Position numbers and translations under genes: made by a program
Notes under the pieces: model-generated
Told to the model about the DNA's origin: nothing
Seen by the model: only the letters and a program-made list of their open reading frames with translations
Databases searched by the model: none
Part shown: positions 56,140-64,000 of the stretch, piece by piece
Position numbering within the stretch: position 1 is the stretch's first letter
How the letters are laid out: every line of letters starts with the position of its first letter
Assembly: GCA_964408455.1 (NCBI GenBank)
Contig: CAYOZN010000020.1
Span: 39,749 to 103,748 of the forward strand
Length of the DNA: 64,000 bases
Source of the DNA: CAYOZN01 sp964408455
GTDB lineage: Bacteria > Planctomycetota > Phycisphaerae > UBA1845 > UTPLA1
Direction of reading: 5' to 3'

Positions 56140-56602
56140 CTTCGGATTGCTGCGCTTCCGTCGCGAGTCCCACTTTCTTTATCGCGGCAACAGTTGTGGC
56201 GCCACAACGTCAAGGCGACGTCGCCTGGTGCATGCGACATTTGCCGCAGGCGATGCAGACCAGCGCAAAATCTCGTAGAGGTTTCCGCAGAGTCAAAAGG
56301 CACGTGGGACCGACATTGAACCCCGGCACGCTAGCGCGGCCGCGGCTGTTCCGGCGGCTGCCGCGGTATGGGTGGATCTGCCGGCGAATCCGGCTTCGGA
56401 GTCGGCGGCGCGTTCGGTGGAGATTCCGGCATCGGCCCTCGCGGCGCAGGATCGGACGGCGGCGTGGTGACAGGCTCCCTCCGCGTGGGCGGCGGATTCG
56501 TCGGCCCGCGCGGCGGATCTGCCGCCGCCGCCGCACCCTTCAGCGCGGCGATACCATGTTCTCGCGCAAGGGCGGCGATTGTCTCAAGGGCGGCTGGCAC
56601 GC
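56140..56602. other. Region without a confident gene; proline-rich frame on minus strand
   Basis: On the minus strand 56331-56600 a frame is open and encodes a peptide with a very high proline content (repeats like PPTRREP, PPSDPAP, PPNAPPTPKP). It lacks a strong start. It could be a real proline-rich tail protein or composition noise. The first 190 bp have no feature that I recognise. Confidence 0.4.
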
Positions 56603-56836
56603 TTACACCCGATCCTGAACGGCCGACACGCCATCTGCATGCGCGCAGTGGCCACAGCAATACATGGCGCTGTCCGTCTCCACGCCGTGACCGATGATGC
56701 GGCAGCCGCAATGCTCGCACCGGGGCGCCAGCTTCTGGATGGCGCACTCAAAACTGTCAAAGACGTGCCGATCGCCACCCATCGACACTTCGAACGACTT
56801 ATCGTAGGTATTTCCACAGCATTCGCAGACGCCCAT
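56603..56836 (-). CDS. Small Cys-rich metal-binding protein
   Basis: This 77-residue protein (MGVCECCGNTYDKSFEV, then DSFECAIQKLAPRCEHCGCR, MYCCGHCAHADG) has ten cysteines in four CxxC-like groups plus histidines. This pattern belongs to a small family sometimes called bacterial metallothionein-like, probably binding zinc or another soft metal. GGAGC precedes the ATG at 56836. It is close to the rhodanese gene, and together they may belong to metal or sulfur handling. Confidence 0.85.
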   Translation of the reverse strand: MGVCECCGNTYDKSFEVSMGGDRHVFDSFECAIQKLAPRCEHCGCRIIGHGVETDSAMYCCGHCAHADGVSAVQDRV

Positions 56837-56886
56837 GAAAAGCTCCTTCCTTCGCATTCCCAGCCGAACTTGTGTAAGTCTCTTCT

Positions 56887-57273
56887 TTAAAACTCCGACC
56901 GGGGAGACCCGTCGCCCTGGTTCCGTGAGGGTGCACCGGCCGTGCTTCCTTCCACAGGCAGATCGGCCGCGCGCCATTCCTCCAGGCCGCCTTCGAAGTC
57001 GTACACGTTGGTAAAGCCCGCCTCCTCGAGCCGTTGTGCCGCCTTCTCCGAGGCGTCGCACGACTTGTTCGCACAATAGACGACGATCTTCTGGTTGCGG
57101 CTTTGTGCCGCGCGGTCCACCTTCTCGATGAAATTCTGATCGTCGACGGGTATGTTGTCCGAATCCGGAATGTGCGCCTGTTGAAACTGGTCCGGCGACA
57201 ACACGTTGATGAGTTCGATGTCGTCCTGACGATCGACCATGTGCTTCAGTTCATTGACCGTAATCGTCTTCAT
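56887..57273 (-). CDS. Rhodanese-domain sulfurtransferase
   Basis: This 128-residue protein has a single rhodanese domain. The active-site loop is VVYCANKSCDAS with the catalytic Cys in CANKSC, after IPDSDNIPVDD and before a FEGGLEEWR end. Such proteins transfer sulfur from a donor to a thiol acceptor. ATG 57273 (MKTITVNELKHMVD) is 10 bases from GGGAG. It lies 50 bp upstream of the Cys-rich protein on the same strand. Confidence 0.92.
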   Translation of the reverse strand: MKTITVNELKHMVDRQDDIELINVLSPDQFQQAHIPDSDNIPVDDQNFIEKVDRAAQSRNQKIVVYCANKSCDASEKAAQRLEEAGFTNVYDFEGGLEEWRAADLPVEGSTAGAPSRNQGDGSPRSEF

Positions 57274-57662
57274 ATCGAATCGCTCCCTTTCGCCTGGCTG
57301 TGTGTGCTGAGCCACCACCATTTGTTTGCTGGCTGCCGGCATACGCCGCCAGCCTGTCTTCTTCTTTTTCTTATGCTACCGGCGCCGACTTACGCCGCCC
57401 TGACAGCGCAATCTGTCCGGCGTTATGCACGCGGATTCCTGACCCCGCGCCCATTCTCGAACACCTCAGCTGAATAGAAACATCGCAAAGTACGAGGCAG
57501 CGTCCGTCCACATATCGCTCCGCCCCAGGCCCGCCTGCTCGCAGCGACGCAGCGCCTGCGAAAGGTAGACTCGGCTCACCGTGGAATTCTGATAGAAAAA
57601 TGCGAAAAGAACGGAAAACGCGCTGCCCGCCCCGAAACCGCGCCGCATTCACCGCCTGCGGC
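57274..57662. other. Intergenic stretch with one possible small ORF
   Basis: Nothing definite is seen. On the minus strand a 60-residue frame (57466-57648; ATG 14 bp after pdxA) encodes FYQNSTVSRVYLSQALRR and a hydrophobic end. It could be a small gene following pdxA, but it has no recognised family or clear ribosome site. Confidence 0.3.
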
Positions 57663-58739
57663 CTAATCCAGTAGCGCCGCCGGCGGCTCCCACGGGGCCG
57701 ACGTCGCCCCGGCCCGCCGGCGCGCCGCCAGCCGCACCGCCAGCCGGATCGCCGCCTTCATCGAGCCGCAATCCGCCCGGTTGCGGCCGACGATATCGAA
57801 TGCCGTGCCATGATCGACGCTCGTCCGCAGCACCGGCAGCCCCAGCGTCACATTGACGGCACTATCGAAGGCCAGCAGCTTCACCGGTATCAGCGCCTGG
57901 TCGTGGTACATCGCCACCACGCCGTCGAATTCTCCCTCCGCCGCGCGACGGAAAACCGTATCCGCCGGCCACGGTCCGCTCGCCCGGATGCCGGCATGGC
58001 TCGCCATCTCGATCGCCGGCGTAATAACGCGCGCCTCCTCGTCGCCGAAGCGGCCGTTCTCCCCCGCGTGCGGATTCAGCCCGCATACCGCGATCTTCGG
58101 ATCCGCGACGCCGAACCAGTCTCGCAGCGCCTGGTGCAGGAGGTCAATCGGTTGAAACACCAGCCCGATGGTGAAATGGTGCCGCAGATCGAAGAGACCC
58201 ACGTGCACGCTGGCCAGGGCCACCCGCAGCGGCCCGCCCGCGAACATCATCGTCACTCGCCGGCTGCGGAAGCGGTGGGCCAACAGCTCCGTATGCCCCG
58301 GAAACGGGCAGCCCGCCAGCTGCCAGCTCGTCTTGTTGATCGGTGCCGTAACGATGGCATCGATCCGCCCCGCCTCGGCGTCATTCATCGCCTCCTCGAG
58401 AAAACGCAGCGATGCCCGGCCCCCTTCCGCCGTCGGCCGGCGCGGCGATCCTCCGCTCAGCGCCAGTTCGTCGAAATCCGCGACGACCACGTCACCCGCC
58501 GCCGCCGCGCCGCCCTCCCACGCGCTTTCCCGCGGCACGCGCGTCCAGTATGGCAGAAGCTCCGCCTGGTCCGCCGCATACGCCAGCGGCTCGTGCAGCC
58601 CATACACCAGAAACGATGCCTGCTCCCGAAGCGAATGATCAGCCAGCGCCTTGACCACCACCTCCGCACCGATACCGGCCGGATCACCCATCGTGATGCC
58701 GATCCTCAGCGGCCCGGATGTCATCTCATCGTGGTCCAT
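57663..58739 (-). CDS. pdxA: 4-hydroxythreonine-4-phosphate dehydrogenase
   Basis: This 358-residue enzyme of the pyridoxal-phosphate (vitamin B6) pathway oxidises 4-phosphohydroxy-threonine. Signatures include GITMGDPAGIGAEV at the start, CPFPGHTELLAHRF, CGLNPHAGENGRFGDEE, MYHDQALIPVK (metal-binding His/Asp) and RTSVDHGTAFDI. All conserved residues appear present. It is in the same direction as, and upstream of, a proline-rich and Cys-rich gene group. Riboflavin synthase follows in the other direction of gene order, 72 bp away. Confidence 0.97.
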   Translation of the reverse strand: MDHDEMTSGPLRIGITMGDPAGIGAEVVVKALADHSLREQASFLVYGLHEPLAYAADQAELLPYWTRVPRESAWEGGAAAAGDVVVADFDELALSGGSPRRPTAEGGRASLRFLEEAMNDAEAGRIDAIVTAPINKTSWQLAGCPFPGHTELLAHRFRSRRVTMMFAGGPLRVALASVHVGLFDLRHHFTIGLVFQPIDLLHQALRDWFGVADPKIAVCGLNPHAGENGRFGDEEARVITPAIEMASHAGIRASGPWPADTVFRRAAEGEFDGVVAMYHDQALIPVKLLAFDSAVNVTLGLPVLRTSVDHGTAFDIVGRNRADCGSMKAAIRLAVRLAARRRAGATSAPWEPPAALLD

Positions 58740-58753
58740 ACGCCAACGCCGTT

Positions 58754-58811
58754 CGCCCCTTCGTTCCCTTACTCCCTTGTCCCTTATCCCTTATCCCTTT
58801 CCCCTTCCTCT
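58754..58811. repeat. C-rich heptamer array between ribE and pdxA
   Basis: A run of CCCTTAT/CCCTTAC/CCCTTGT-type units between the two genes. It is of the same family as the arrays around dnaE2, here without a G-rich partner. Confidence 0.8.
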
Positions 58812-59464
58812 CACATCATCCCCTGCGCCGCCAGAAATGCCGCCGCCTCGTCACTCCCCCGCCCCTCGCCAATGCCCATCGCCTCCAGCCGATGCACCAG
58901 CGCCCGTACCAGGATATCCGTCTCAACATTCACCATTTCGCCCACGCCCTTGCCACCGATCGTCGTCCGCGCCAGCGTCGTCGGGATCAGCGCCACGCTG
59001 AACGCCGACTCCGTCACCGCCGCGATCGTCAGCGATATGCCGTCGATGGCCACCGAGCCCTTCGGCACCATGTATCGCATCGCCCCCGCCCCCGGCTCAA
59101 ACCACCAGATGCTCTCCCGCTCGCTCTGCTCCACTCCCGACACCCGTGCCACCGCATCGACATGCCCCTGCACGAAGTGCCCGTCGATGCGCTCGCCCAC
59201 CGCCAGCGACTTCTGAAGATTCACCGCCGACCCGCTCGCCAGCCCCCCCAGCGTCGTGCGTCGCAGTGTCTCCTCGATGACATCAAACTCCGCCACGTCC
59301 CCGCCCGCCCGCGTCAGCGTCAGGCACACGCCATCGACCGCGATGCTGGCCCCGCTCGCCACGCCCTGCCAGTACCCCGGCGCCGACACGGCCAGCCCGC
59401 ATCCACTCGCCGCGGCCTTCATCGCCTCAACCCGCCCGATCTGGTCAATAATGCCGGAAAACAC
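58811..59464 (-). CDS. ribE: Riboflavin synthase alpha subunit
   Basis: This 217-residue enzyme dismutates two molecules of 6,7-dimethyl-8-ribityllumazine to riboflavin. It has the duplicated lumazine-binding domain: FSGIIDQIGRVEAM at the start, SIAVDGVCLTL and, in the second half, SVAIDGISLTIA; also GHFVQGHVDAVARV. The start is GTG 59464 so the protein begins VFSGII as in the family; GGGGCAGG precedes it. The longer upstream frame is not part of the family. Active-site residues appear intact. Confidence 0.95.
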   Translation of the reverse strand: MFSGIIDQIGRVEAMKAAASGCGLAVSAPGYWQGVASGASIAVDGVCLTLTRAGGDVAEFDVIEETLRRTTLGGLASGSAVNLQKSLAVGERIDGHFVQGHVDAVARVSGVEQSERESIWWFEPGAGAMRYMVPKGSVAIDGISLTIAAVTESAFSVALIPTTLARTTIGGKGVGEMVNVETDILVRALVHRLEAMGIGEGRGSDEAAAFLAAQGMM

Positions 59465-59673
59465 GGCCTGCCCCGCGGACGTTGACGCACGGAACCGTCG
59501 TACGGCACAGCGCCGTACGAACGAGCCTGCGCCCATCATGGTAGTGCAATTGAAAGTGCTATTCCAGCCGACCGGCCCTGTGGCGCATGTGATGAACCGC
59601 AAAGCCCTGGAGTGCAAACACGCTCAACCCAGTCCGTCGATACCGCCTTAAACCATACCAGCAATCCGACGTC

Positions 59674-60276
59674 TCACGGTTCCGCTAGCGAATCCAGCGC
59701 CCTTAGTGCTCCCTTGTCGCCGCTGCAAGCGGCATGCGTATACCAGGTGAGCGCATGCAGGATGCTCTTCGGCAGACCGTCGCCCTGCTCGTACATTCTC
59801 GCCACATTGTACTGAGCCTCAGCATCTCCCTGCCGCGCAGCGCGTCGATACCACACTGCGGCTTCTCTCACGTTGCGTCGTGTACCAATGCCGTAATAAA
59901 GACATCGCCCCATTTCAACCCGCGCCTGCCGATCACCCCGTTCGGCCGCCCGACGATACCACGCGAATGCCCTGACGGTATCCCGGGGCGTCCCCTTTCC
60001 CATTTCATAACTCACGGCGATGTCGTACATGGCTTTGACAACGCCAGCCTTGGCCGAGACCGAGAGCAGTTCAAAAGCGCGCCGATAGTGCTTCCGAACG
60101 CCGTGCCCGAATAGATACCATGTCGCAAGCGCATATGAAGCCCACGCATGCCCCTGCCCTGCCGCTCGCTTGAGCAGACGCAGCGCCTCATGACGCGATT
60201 CTTCGGTATGACGCTTTGCCAGCCGGTACGCGCGCCGATATGCATATTCACCACGCTTCGCCATCTTGCGGTCCAT
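59674..60276 (-). CDS. Sel1-repeat protein
   Basis: This 200-residue protein contains about four Sel1-like repeats of about 36 residues (A..YALATWYLFGHGV, AMYDIAVSYEMGKGT, ARVEMGRCLYYGIGT, AQYNVARMYEQGDGL). They form an alpha-solenoid used for protein binding. A basic N-terminus (RKMAKRGEYAYRRAYRLAKRH) has no signal peptide. No enzymatic function can be inferred. The gene starts 5 bp after the methyltransferase stop, so they may be one unit. Confidence 0.88.
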   Translation of the reverse strand: MDRKMAKRGEYAYRRAYRLAKRHTEESRHEALRLLKRAAGQGHAWASYALATWYLFGHGVRKHYRRAFELLSVSAKAGVVKAMYDIAVSYEMGKGTPRDTVRAFAWYRRAAERGDRQARVEMGRCLYYGIGTRRNVREAAVWYRRAARQGDAEAQYNVARMYEQGDGLPKSILHALTWYTHAACSGDKGALRALDSLAEP

Positions 60277-60281
60277 GAACG

Positions 60282-61415
60282 CTAGCGACTTCTCCGCAGC
60301 CACAAACTCCCCCCATTCTGCCGCGGCAGACACGAAAACGCCCGCGCCAGCGCCTCCCCGTGCCGATCCCGCAGGTACGCATTCGCCAGCATGATCTCGA
60401 ACGCCCCGTTGAACATCACAAACGCCCGCACCACGTATTGCTCGTTCCAGAACCATCGCTTCCGCTCGATCCACGCCCGCGGATACTCCCCCGGCAGAAA
60501 AATATCGTGAATGTGCACCACCACGCCGTGCCGCAGCCGTGGCAGCACCTCGAACATCAGGTGGTTCACGTCGCTGCCGATCCGGCTCACGTGCGTCGAA
60601 TCGATAAACAGAATGTCGTTCTCCTCCAGCGATTCGAACAGCGACAGCGGCGCCTCCTGCACCGGTCGCCGCATCAGCTCGTGCGGCGCCAGGTGCGGAT
60701 TGCCCTCCAAGATCGCCGGCGGGTACGGCTCGATCTGCACGAGCTGCATCTCCTGCCGCGCGATCGCCCGCGACGCGATCAGCGACGACCACCCGCACCC
60801 AACCTCCACCATCCGCCGAGGTCGCAACTCCCGCAGCATCGCATACAGCACCGCCGCATCCGTGAATGCAAACGCGGGATTGTCGAACCGGAACGCCCGC
60901 TCATCGAACGCCCGCGCACCGCCCGGCCCATCGCCATCCGCCCCGCCGCTCCCAGGTGCCTCACCTGCGGCACCCCCGCCCGGCCCCGCGCCCGCCTCCG
61001 CCGCGATCATCTCCGCCAGCTCGCCATTCCACCGCCCCAGCCGCCCGAGCAGTGCCAGCTGTTCCCCCTCGCGCCAGGCGATCCCCGGCGTCTCCTTCAG
61101 CTCCCACACCGACGCCGGCAGCTTCGCCGTGTCCGGAATCGGGCTGTAAAAGTGCACCGGCAAGAGGTGCAGCCCGACCGCCTGCCCCGCCGCAAACCGC
61201 GCCGCCTGCCCCTCCGCGTCGCGATAAACCCGCCACAACAGCCGCACCAGCACCTCCAGCAGCTGCCGCTTCTCGCCCGCATCCAGCCCCTCCTCCACCA
61301 GCGCCGCCAACGCCTCACCCTGCCCCGCCGCCCGTGCCAGCGCCCGGACACTCCCCAGCAGCCCCGCACCCGCATCCCCACAATCCCGTTCGCCCGCATT
61401 CATTTGGACACACAT
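60282..61415 (-). CDS. Class I SAM-dependent methyltransferase-like protein
   Basis: A 377-residue cytoplasmic protein whose central part fits a class I SAM methyltransferase: MVEVGCGWSSLIASRA (glycine-rich SAM motif), QLVQIEPYPP (acidic residue after strand 2), DILFIDSTHVSRIGSDVNHL and GVVVHIHDIFLPGEYP. Such a HHD-ending motif is common in sugar or cell-wall modification enzymes, but the acceptor is unknown. A Gly/Ala-rich linker of about 25 residues (near residue 145) is not part of the fold. It is coupled to the Sel1-repeat gene. The start is either ATG 61415 (AGGGA before it) or ATG 61403. Confidence 0.8.
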   Translation of the reverse strand: MCVQMNAGERDCGDAGAGLLGSVRALARAAGQGEALAALVEEGLDAGEKRQLLEVLVRLLWRVYRDAEGQAARFAAGQAVGLHLLPVHFYSPIPDTAKLPASVWELKETPGIAWREGEQLALLGRLGRWNGELAEMIAAEAGAGPGGGAAGEAPGSGGADGDGPGGARAFDERAFRFDNPAFAFTDAAVLYAMLRELRPRRMVEVGCGWSSLIASRAIARQEMQLVQIEPYPPAILEGNPHLAPHELMRRPVQEAPLSLFESLEENDILFIDSTHVSRIGSDVNHLMFEVLPRLRHGVVVHIHDIFLPGEYPRAWIERKRWFWNEQYVVRAFVMFNGAFEIMLANAYLRDRHGEALARAFSCLPRQNGGSLWLRRSR

Positions 61416-61421
61416 CTTTCC

Positions 61422-61485
61422 ATCCCTTACCCCTTGCCCCTTGCCCCTTCCCCCTCCCCCCTACTCCCTCTCCCCTTCCGCCCCG
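61422..61485. repeat. C-rich heptamer-like array at the methyltransferase start
   Basis: Runs of CCCTTAC, CCCCTTGC and CCCCTCC units just upstream of the methyltransferase gene, overlapping the 3' end of the secreted protein gene at 61461. Member of the same heptamer family as around dnaE2. Confidence 0.75.
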
Positions 61486-62558
61486 CTCAACAACCCCCCG
61501 ATCGTCGAACACCCGTTCAATTCCAGTATCCCCTGGCAGTATTCATTCTCGCGCAGCAATAGCGCCACGTCGACCAGAAACGCCACCCGCTCCGCATCGT
61601 GCCCCTCGAACGCGTCGCGCAGAAACTTCGCCGCCGCCGCCGCCTGGCCGAAGTAAATCAGATCGAGATAGTGCCGCAGAAACTCCGGATACGCATCCGT
61701 CTCCCATCGGTCATCCCAGTGCGTCCGCAGCCGGCCCGCCGCCTCGTCCAGCGTGTCCCGAACCTCCGCCGACATCTCCACCCGCGAGTTTGCAAACCGC
61801 CACGCATAGCCACTCCCGCTTGAATACGTCAAATCGAGCGTCACCACCGGCGCAGGCGACGCCGCAAAGCACGCGAAGTAATACGCGTACGCCCAGTCGT
61901 GCATGCGAAACTCCAGCGCCGCGTCCTCATCCGCCTGCACGAACCGGCCGCTCGAATGCCCCGCCTCCAGTACCGGCAGAACGACCGGTCCGCCCTCAAA
62001 CAACTCCACGATCGTGTACGTCGTGCAGCAGTGCGCGCCGCCACTGTATTCCTCCATCACCACGTCCGGCACGCCATTCCCCGTCACATCCTGCGCCACC
62101 GTCCCCGCCGCCCCCTGCGACGACTCGTCGAGGAAGTGCGGCCACAGCCGGTACGCACCGCCCTCCTCCCGCGGCGGATGACAGAAAACGCTCGCCCCCT
62201 CACGCAGCAGCTCAAACCGCTGAAACGCCCCGGGTCGCTCCTCCCCCTCCGGATACTCGCGATAAAGCACCAGCCGATACCCATTCGGCAGCCGCCCGCT
62301 CCGCCGCTCGATCACCATCGCCACCGCGTCGCAACCCTCCGGCGCAAGGCGAACGACGCCATCCTCCGCGCCTGCCCCCGCCTCCACCGGCTGCGTATCG
62401 GTCCGAAGTGCACTGCTCAATTGCGTACCGCTCGGCTGCGTACCCGTCAGTTGCGTACCGGCCGAATGCGCATCCCCGTCCGCCACGCCGCGCCCGGCGA
62501 CAACAACGCCGATCAATAGTCCCGGGAAACAAATCCGCGAAAGATATGCCTGAGCCAT
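61461..62558 (-). CDS. Secreted protein of unknown function
   Basis: This 365-residue protein starts at ATG 62558 (GGGAG 6 bases before) with a signal peptide (MAQAYLSRICFPGLLIGVVV). After a low-complexity part containing GTQLT/GTQPS/GTQLS units (15-bp repeat at 62391-62470), the mature domain has paired Cys near GGAHCCTTYTIVEL, GNGVPDVVMEEYSG (a metal-loop-like motif) and a C-terminal helical segment. I recognise no family. It lies upstream of the methyltransferase and Sel1 genes, which may be its partners. Confidence 0.7.
   Translation of the reverse strand: MAQAYLSRICFPGLLIGVVVAGRGVADGDAHSAGTQLTGTQPSGTQLSSALRTDTQPVEAGAGAEDGVVRLAPEGCDAVAMVIERRSGRLPNGYRLVLYREYPEGEERPGAFQRFELLREGASVFCHPPREEGGAYRLWPHFLDESSQGAAGTVAQDVTGNGVPDVVMEEYSGGAHCCTTYTIVELFEGGPVVLPVLEAGHSSGRFVQADEDAALEFRMHDWAYAYYFACFAASPAPVVTLDLTYSSGSGYAWRFANSRVEMSAEVRDTLDEAAGRLRTHWDDRWETDAYPEFLRHYLDLIYFGQAAAAAKFLRDAFEGHDAERVAFLVDVALLLRENEYCQGILELNGCSTIGGLLSGAEGERE
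62391..62470. repeat. 15-bp tandem repeat inside the secreted protein gene
   Basis: Units such as TTGCGTACCGCTCGG and CTGCGTACCCGTCAG recur 15 bp apart and encode the GTQLT-type five-residue repeat just after the signal peptide. Confidence 0.7.
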
Positions 62559-62731
62559 CCGTGACTCCCCCGCAGGTCGTCCAACGTTCACGAGCCGCTA
62601 AGCAGCTTACGACCGCTTCCGAGCCCGGTTCGAGTCCCCTACGTAGGGTGCCGTCAGCAGACGCACCTCGCTTCTTCGGCGTCATCCGTTCACCTGCGGG
62701 TCGGCCGATTTCGCGACCGACACTCAACTAG

Positions 62732-62800
62732 AGGGAACCCGACCGTCCTCGGAATTCCGTCCGGCGCGCAGGAGAGACATTTTTCGGGGTTGGGTTCCCT
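62732..62800. repeat. 69-bp inverted-repeat element
   Basis: AGGGAACCCGACC at the left end is repeated in inverted form at the right end (GGTTGGGTTCCCT) with one mismatch. The inside carries GGAGAGACATTTTTCGGGG, similar to a motif near 10,060. Confidence 0.6.
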
Positions 62801-62900
62801 ACTTCGAACGCAACCCATGGGGTTATGAGGGGCGCGAGACTTTGTTACGGGCGACGGTCGTTGGTGTTTGAATGTACGCGATGCGCTCCTATCATCGCGA

Positions 62901-62922
62901 CCCCAGCGTGAGTACACGCTGG
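62901..62922. repeat. Palindrome CCCAGCGTG-AGTA-CACGCTGGG
   Basis: A perfect 9-bp stem with a four-base loop, in an untranslated stretch. It resembles the general form of the palindromic repeats in lepA and imuA. Confidence 0.7.
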
Positions 62923-63045
62923 GCCACCCACCGGGAGGAAAAGGCTGGGGCACCCGCGCTCCTTGGCGCCCTTGTGGGAGGGCTCTGCGACAAGGGCGTG
63001 ACCGATTTTTTGCGCCGCTTCCTGACGCCTTTTCATGCCCCGTCA

Positions 63046-63852
63046 TCAAGCGCTCGTCGATGCAGGAGATTCCGTGGACGCTCCGGCAGGGGTGGTTGGG
63101 ATTTGCGGCGGAGACCGATTTGCCCGGGCTGAAAGCAGCAAGGGTACAACTATTGCAACAGTGAAGCAGGCAAATGGATAAACTACTATCGCTAACTCCC
63201 ATGCTCCGAACATGTACCTCTGAATCGAACTTTCAAGCGATGGTATGCTGGCCGTGAAGAAGCCTTCGGGAATATCAAATACATAGTTACATCGAAGTGG
63301 ATCCAATGTCATCCACGCGACGATCGACAAGTGGATCCAAAACAGCATTGCTAAATTATATGCGGTTGATCGCAGCCAAAGCACCAGTAGCGGCCGATTG
63401 CGCGCACAAGCCAATCCAATTAACACCACTAGTGGTGCCAACAGATAGATAAGCACAACTGGTGTCTGCGTTCTCAGCATGATACGATCTGCAATTGCGC
63501 CGGCCGAGAAACGCACTGTAAATGACCAGAATGAAAACCAGAACGCGAGGCAGCAGAGTAAACACCCGACAATCCAAATGAGCGAACTGGACCGATGAAG
63601 GCTACGTGGGATGCTCGAAGGTCGCAAGGCAATCCACGTGAGGTACGGCGAACCCAATATTAGTATTGCGGCGGCAACGAGCGGGTGTTGCCTTTCAATC
63701 GCGAGAAGTCTCCTTGTATGATGGCTTATTACCAGCTCCCGAGAATCAAGGTAATTGCCGCATTCTGGGCATTGGCGCGATTTTGTAGGGTAACCGCATC
63801 GCGCGCAATAACTGCCTGGCTCTGAGCAATTTATTATGGAGGTTACTTTCAT
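63046..63852 (-). CDS. Membrane protein with N-terminal zinc ribbon
   Basis: This 268-residue protein has a double Cys pair at the start (CARCGYPTKSRQCPECG, a zinc ribbon), then five or six hydrophobic helices (HPLVAAAILILGSPYLTWIA, IVGCLLCCLAFWFSFWSF, PVVLIYLLAPLVVLIGLACA and others) and a hydrophilic end. This layout is common among planctomycete membrane proteins of unknown function. The gene is visibly more AT-rich than its neighbours, which may mean recent transfer. No partner is evident. Confidence 0.75.
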   Translation of the reverse strand: MKVTSIINCSEPGSYCARCGYPTKSRQCPECGNYLDSRELVISHHTRRLLAIERQHPLVAAAILILGSPYLTWIALRPSSIPRSLHRSSSLIWIVGCLLCCLAFWFSFWSFTVRFSAGAIADRIMLRTQTPVVLIYLLAPLVVLIGLACARNRPLLVLWLRSTAYNLAMLFWIHLSIVAWMTLDPLRCNYVFDIPEGFFTASIPSLESSIQRYMFGAWELAIVVYPFACFTVAIVVPLLLSARANRSPPQIPTTPAGASTESPASTSA

Positions 63853-63856
63853 TGAG

Positions 63857-63892
63857 CGAAATCTAGGAAATCTAGAAATCTAGAAAATCCAG
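63857..63892. repeat. Short AT-rich tandem repeat
   Basis: About four GAAATCTAG-type units directly upstream of the zinc-ribbon gene start; nothing else is seen in the spacer. Confidence 0.75.
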
Positions 63893-63946
63893 GGACAGCT
63901 ACCGGTTTCTTGACCCTCACCCGTCACCCGTGTACACTCCGCCACC

Positions 63947-64000
63947 ATGCCCCGCATCGCCCGTGTCGTCATTCCGAACGCCCCGCATCACATCACCCAT
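63947..64000 (+). CDS. REP-associated tyrosine transposase, N-terminus only (cut by window edge)
   Basis: The last 54 bases encode MPRIARVVIPNAPHHITH, which matches the N-terminus of TnpA-REP (RAYT) proteins, where the His-x-x-x-rich HHIT motif leads to the catalytic HuH. RAYTs are Y1 transposases linked to palindromic REP sequences. Only 18 codons are present, so function or intactness cannot be assessed. Confidence 0.65.
   Translation, partial: MPRIARVVIPNAPHHITH

Larger units (their letters stand above)
62559..63045. other. Intergenic region with small inverted repeats
   Basis: No gene is supported. Two hairpin-forming repeats are present (62732-62800 and 62901-62922). Near 62,620 a GGTTCGAGTCCC string resembles a tRNA T-loop, but the arms around it do not pair. 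Confidence 0.65.

Noticed and set aside
56331..56747. Proline-rich 138-residue open frame on the minus strand
   Set aside because: Its upstream half overlaps the well-supported Cys-rich gene in another frame; only the 56331-56600 part could be real and lacks a ribosome site.
62588..62660. Possible tRNA, because of GGTTCGAGTCCC
   Set aside because: The T stem does not pair on both sides of the loop, and no acceptor or anticodon stem could be drawn.

Overview
The window is GC-rich DNA from a planctomycete-like bacterium (Planctomycetota, possibly Phycisphaerae). The lineage call rests on several gene types: a prepilin-like protein with an H-X9-DG C-terminal motif, two secreted kelch proteins ending in dockerin-like calcium-loop repeats, an alternative complex III plus caa3 oxidase operon, and many short palindromic or heptameric repeats, some inside coding regions. 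No rRNA, convincing tRNA, CRISPR array or prophage was found.

Layout. 1-4.4 kb: a cysteine-desulfurase-family enzyme cut by the window edge, a 3-methyladenine glycosylase and a two-component pair. 4.4-9.9 kb: lepA with a repeat-derived insert in its GTPase domain, and two GT-C membrane glycosyltransferases, one also carrying repeats. 10-18.9 kb: a 42-bp tandem repeat, an L,D-transpeptidase, two paralogous kelch/dockerin secreted proteins around an MBL hydrolase, and a lipoprotein. 19.3-25.1 kb: a compact five-gene operon of a lysine 2,3-aminomutase-type radical SAM enzyme, two D-Ala-D-Ala-ligase-like ATP-grasp enzymes, a GNAT-histone deacetylase fusion and a second GNAT. I infer an uncharacterised pathway that makes, ligates and (de)acetylates a beta-amino acid. 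25-33.6 kb: a small hydrophobic peptide, a prepilin-like protein and a DNA-damage block (SRAP/YedK, dnaE2, imuB, imuA). Nested inside dnaE2 is a roughly 545-bp element that carries an S23-type four-helix-bundle gene in another frame, bounded by inverted G-rich/C-rich heptamer arrays. dnaE2 nevertheless stays open.

33.8-47.6 kb: a LuxR-type regulator, a small unknown protein and a long leftward operon for alternative complex III (ActABCDEF), an unknown membrane protein, a Sco-type copper chaperone and a caa3 cytochrome c oxidase (CoxB-cyt c, CoxA, CoxC, CoxD), with overlapping start and stop codons throughout. Together these oxidise quinol and pass electrons by cytochrome c to O2. 47.7-56.1 kb: a second two-component system, then an island that looks stress- or maintenance-related (M50 protease with CBS domains, double PRC-barrel protein, baeRF-like protein, dodecin) and an Aquifex-type aconitase. 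56.6-62.6 kb: a Cys-rich small protein, a rhodanese, pdxA and riboflavin synthase (cofactor synthesis), a Sel1-repeat protein, a methyltransferase and a secreted protein. 63-64 kb: an AT-richer zinc-ribbon membrane protein and the first 18 codons of a REP-associated tyrosine transposase. Such transposases are linked to palindromic repeats of the general kind scattered through this window.
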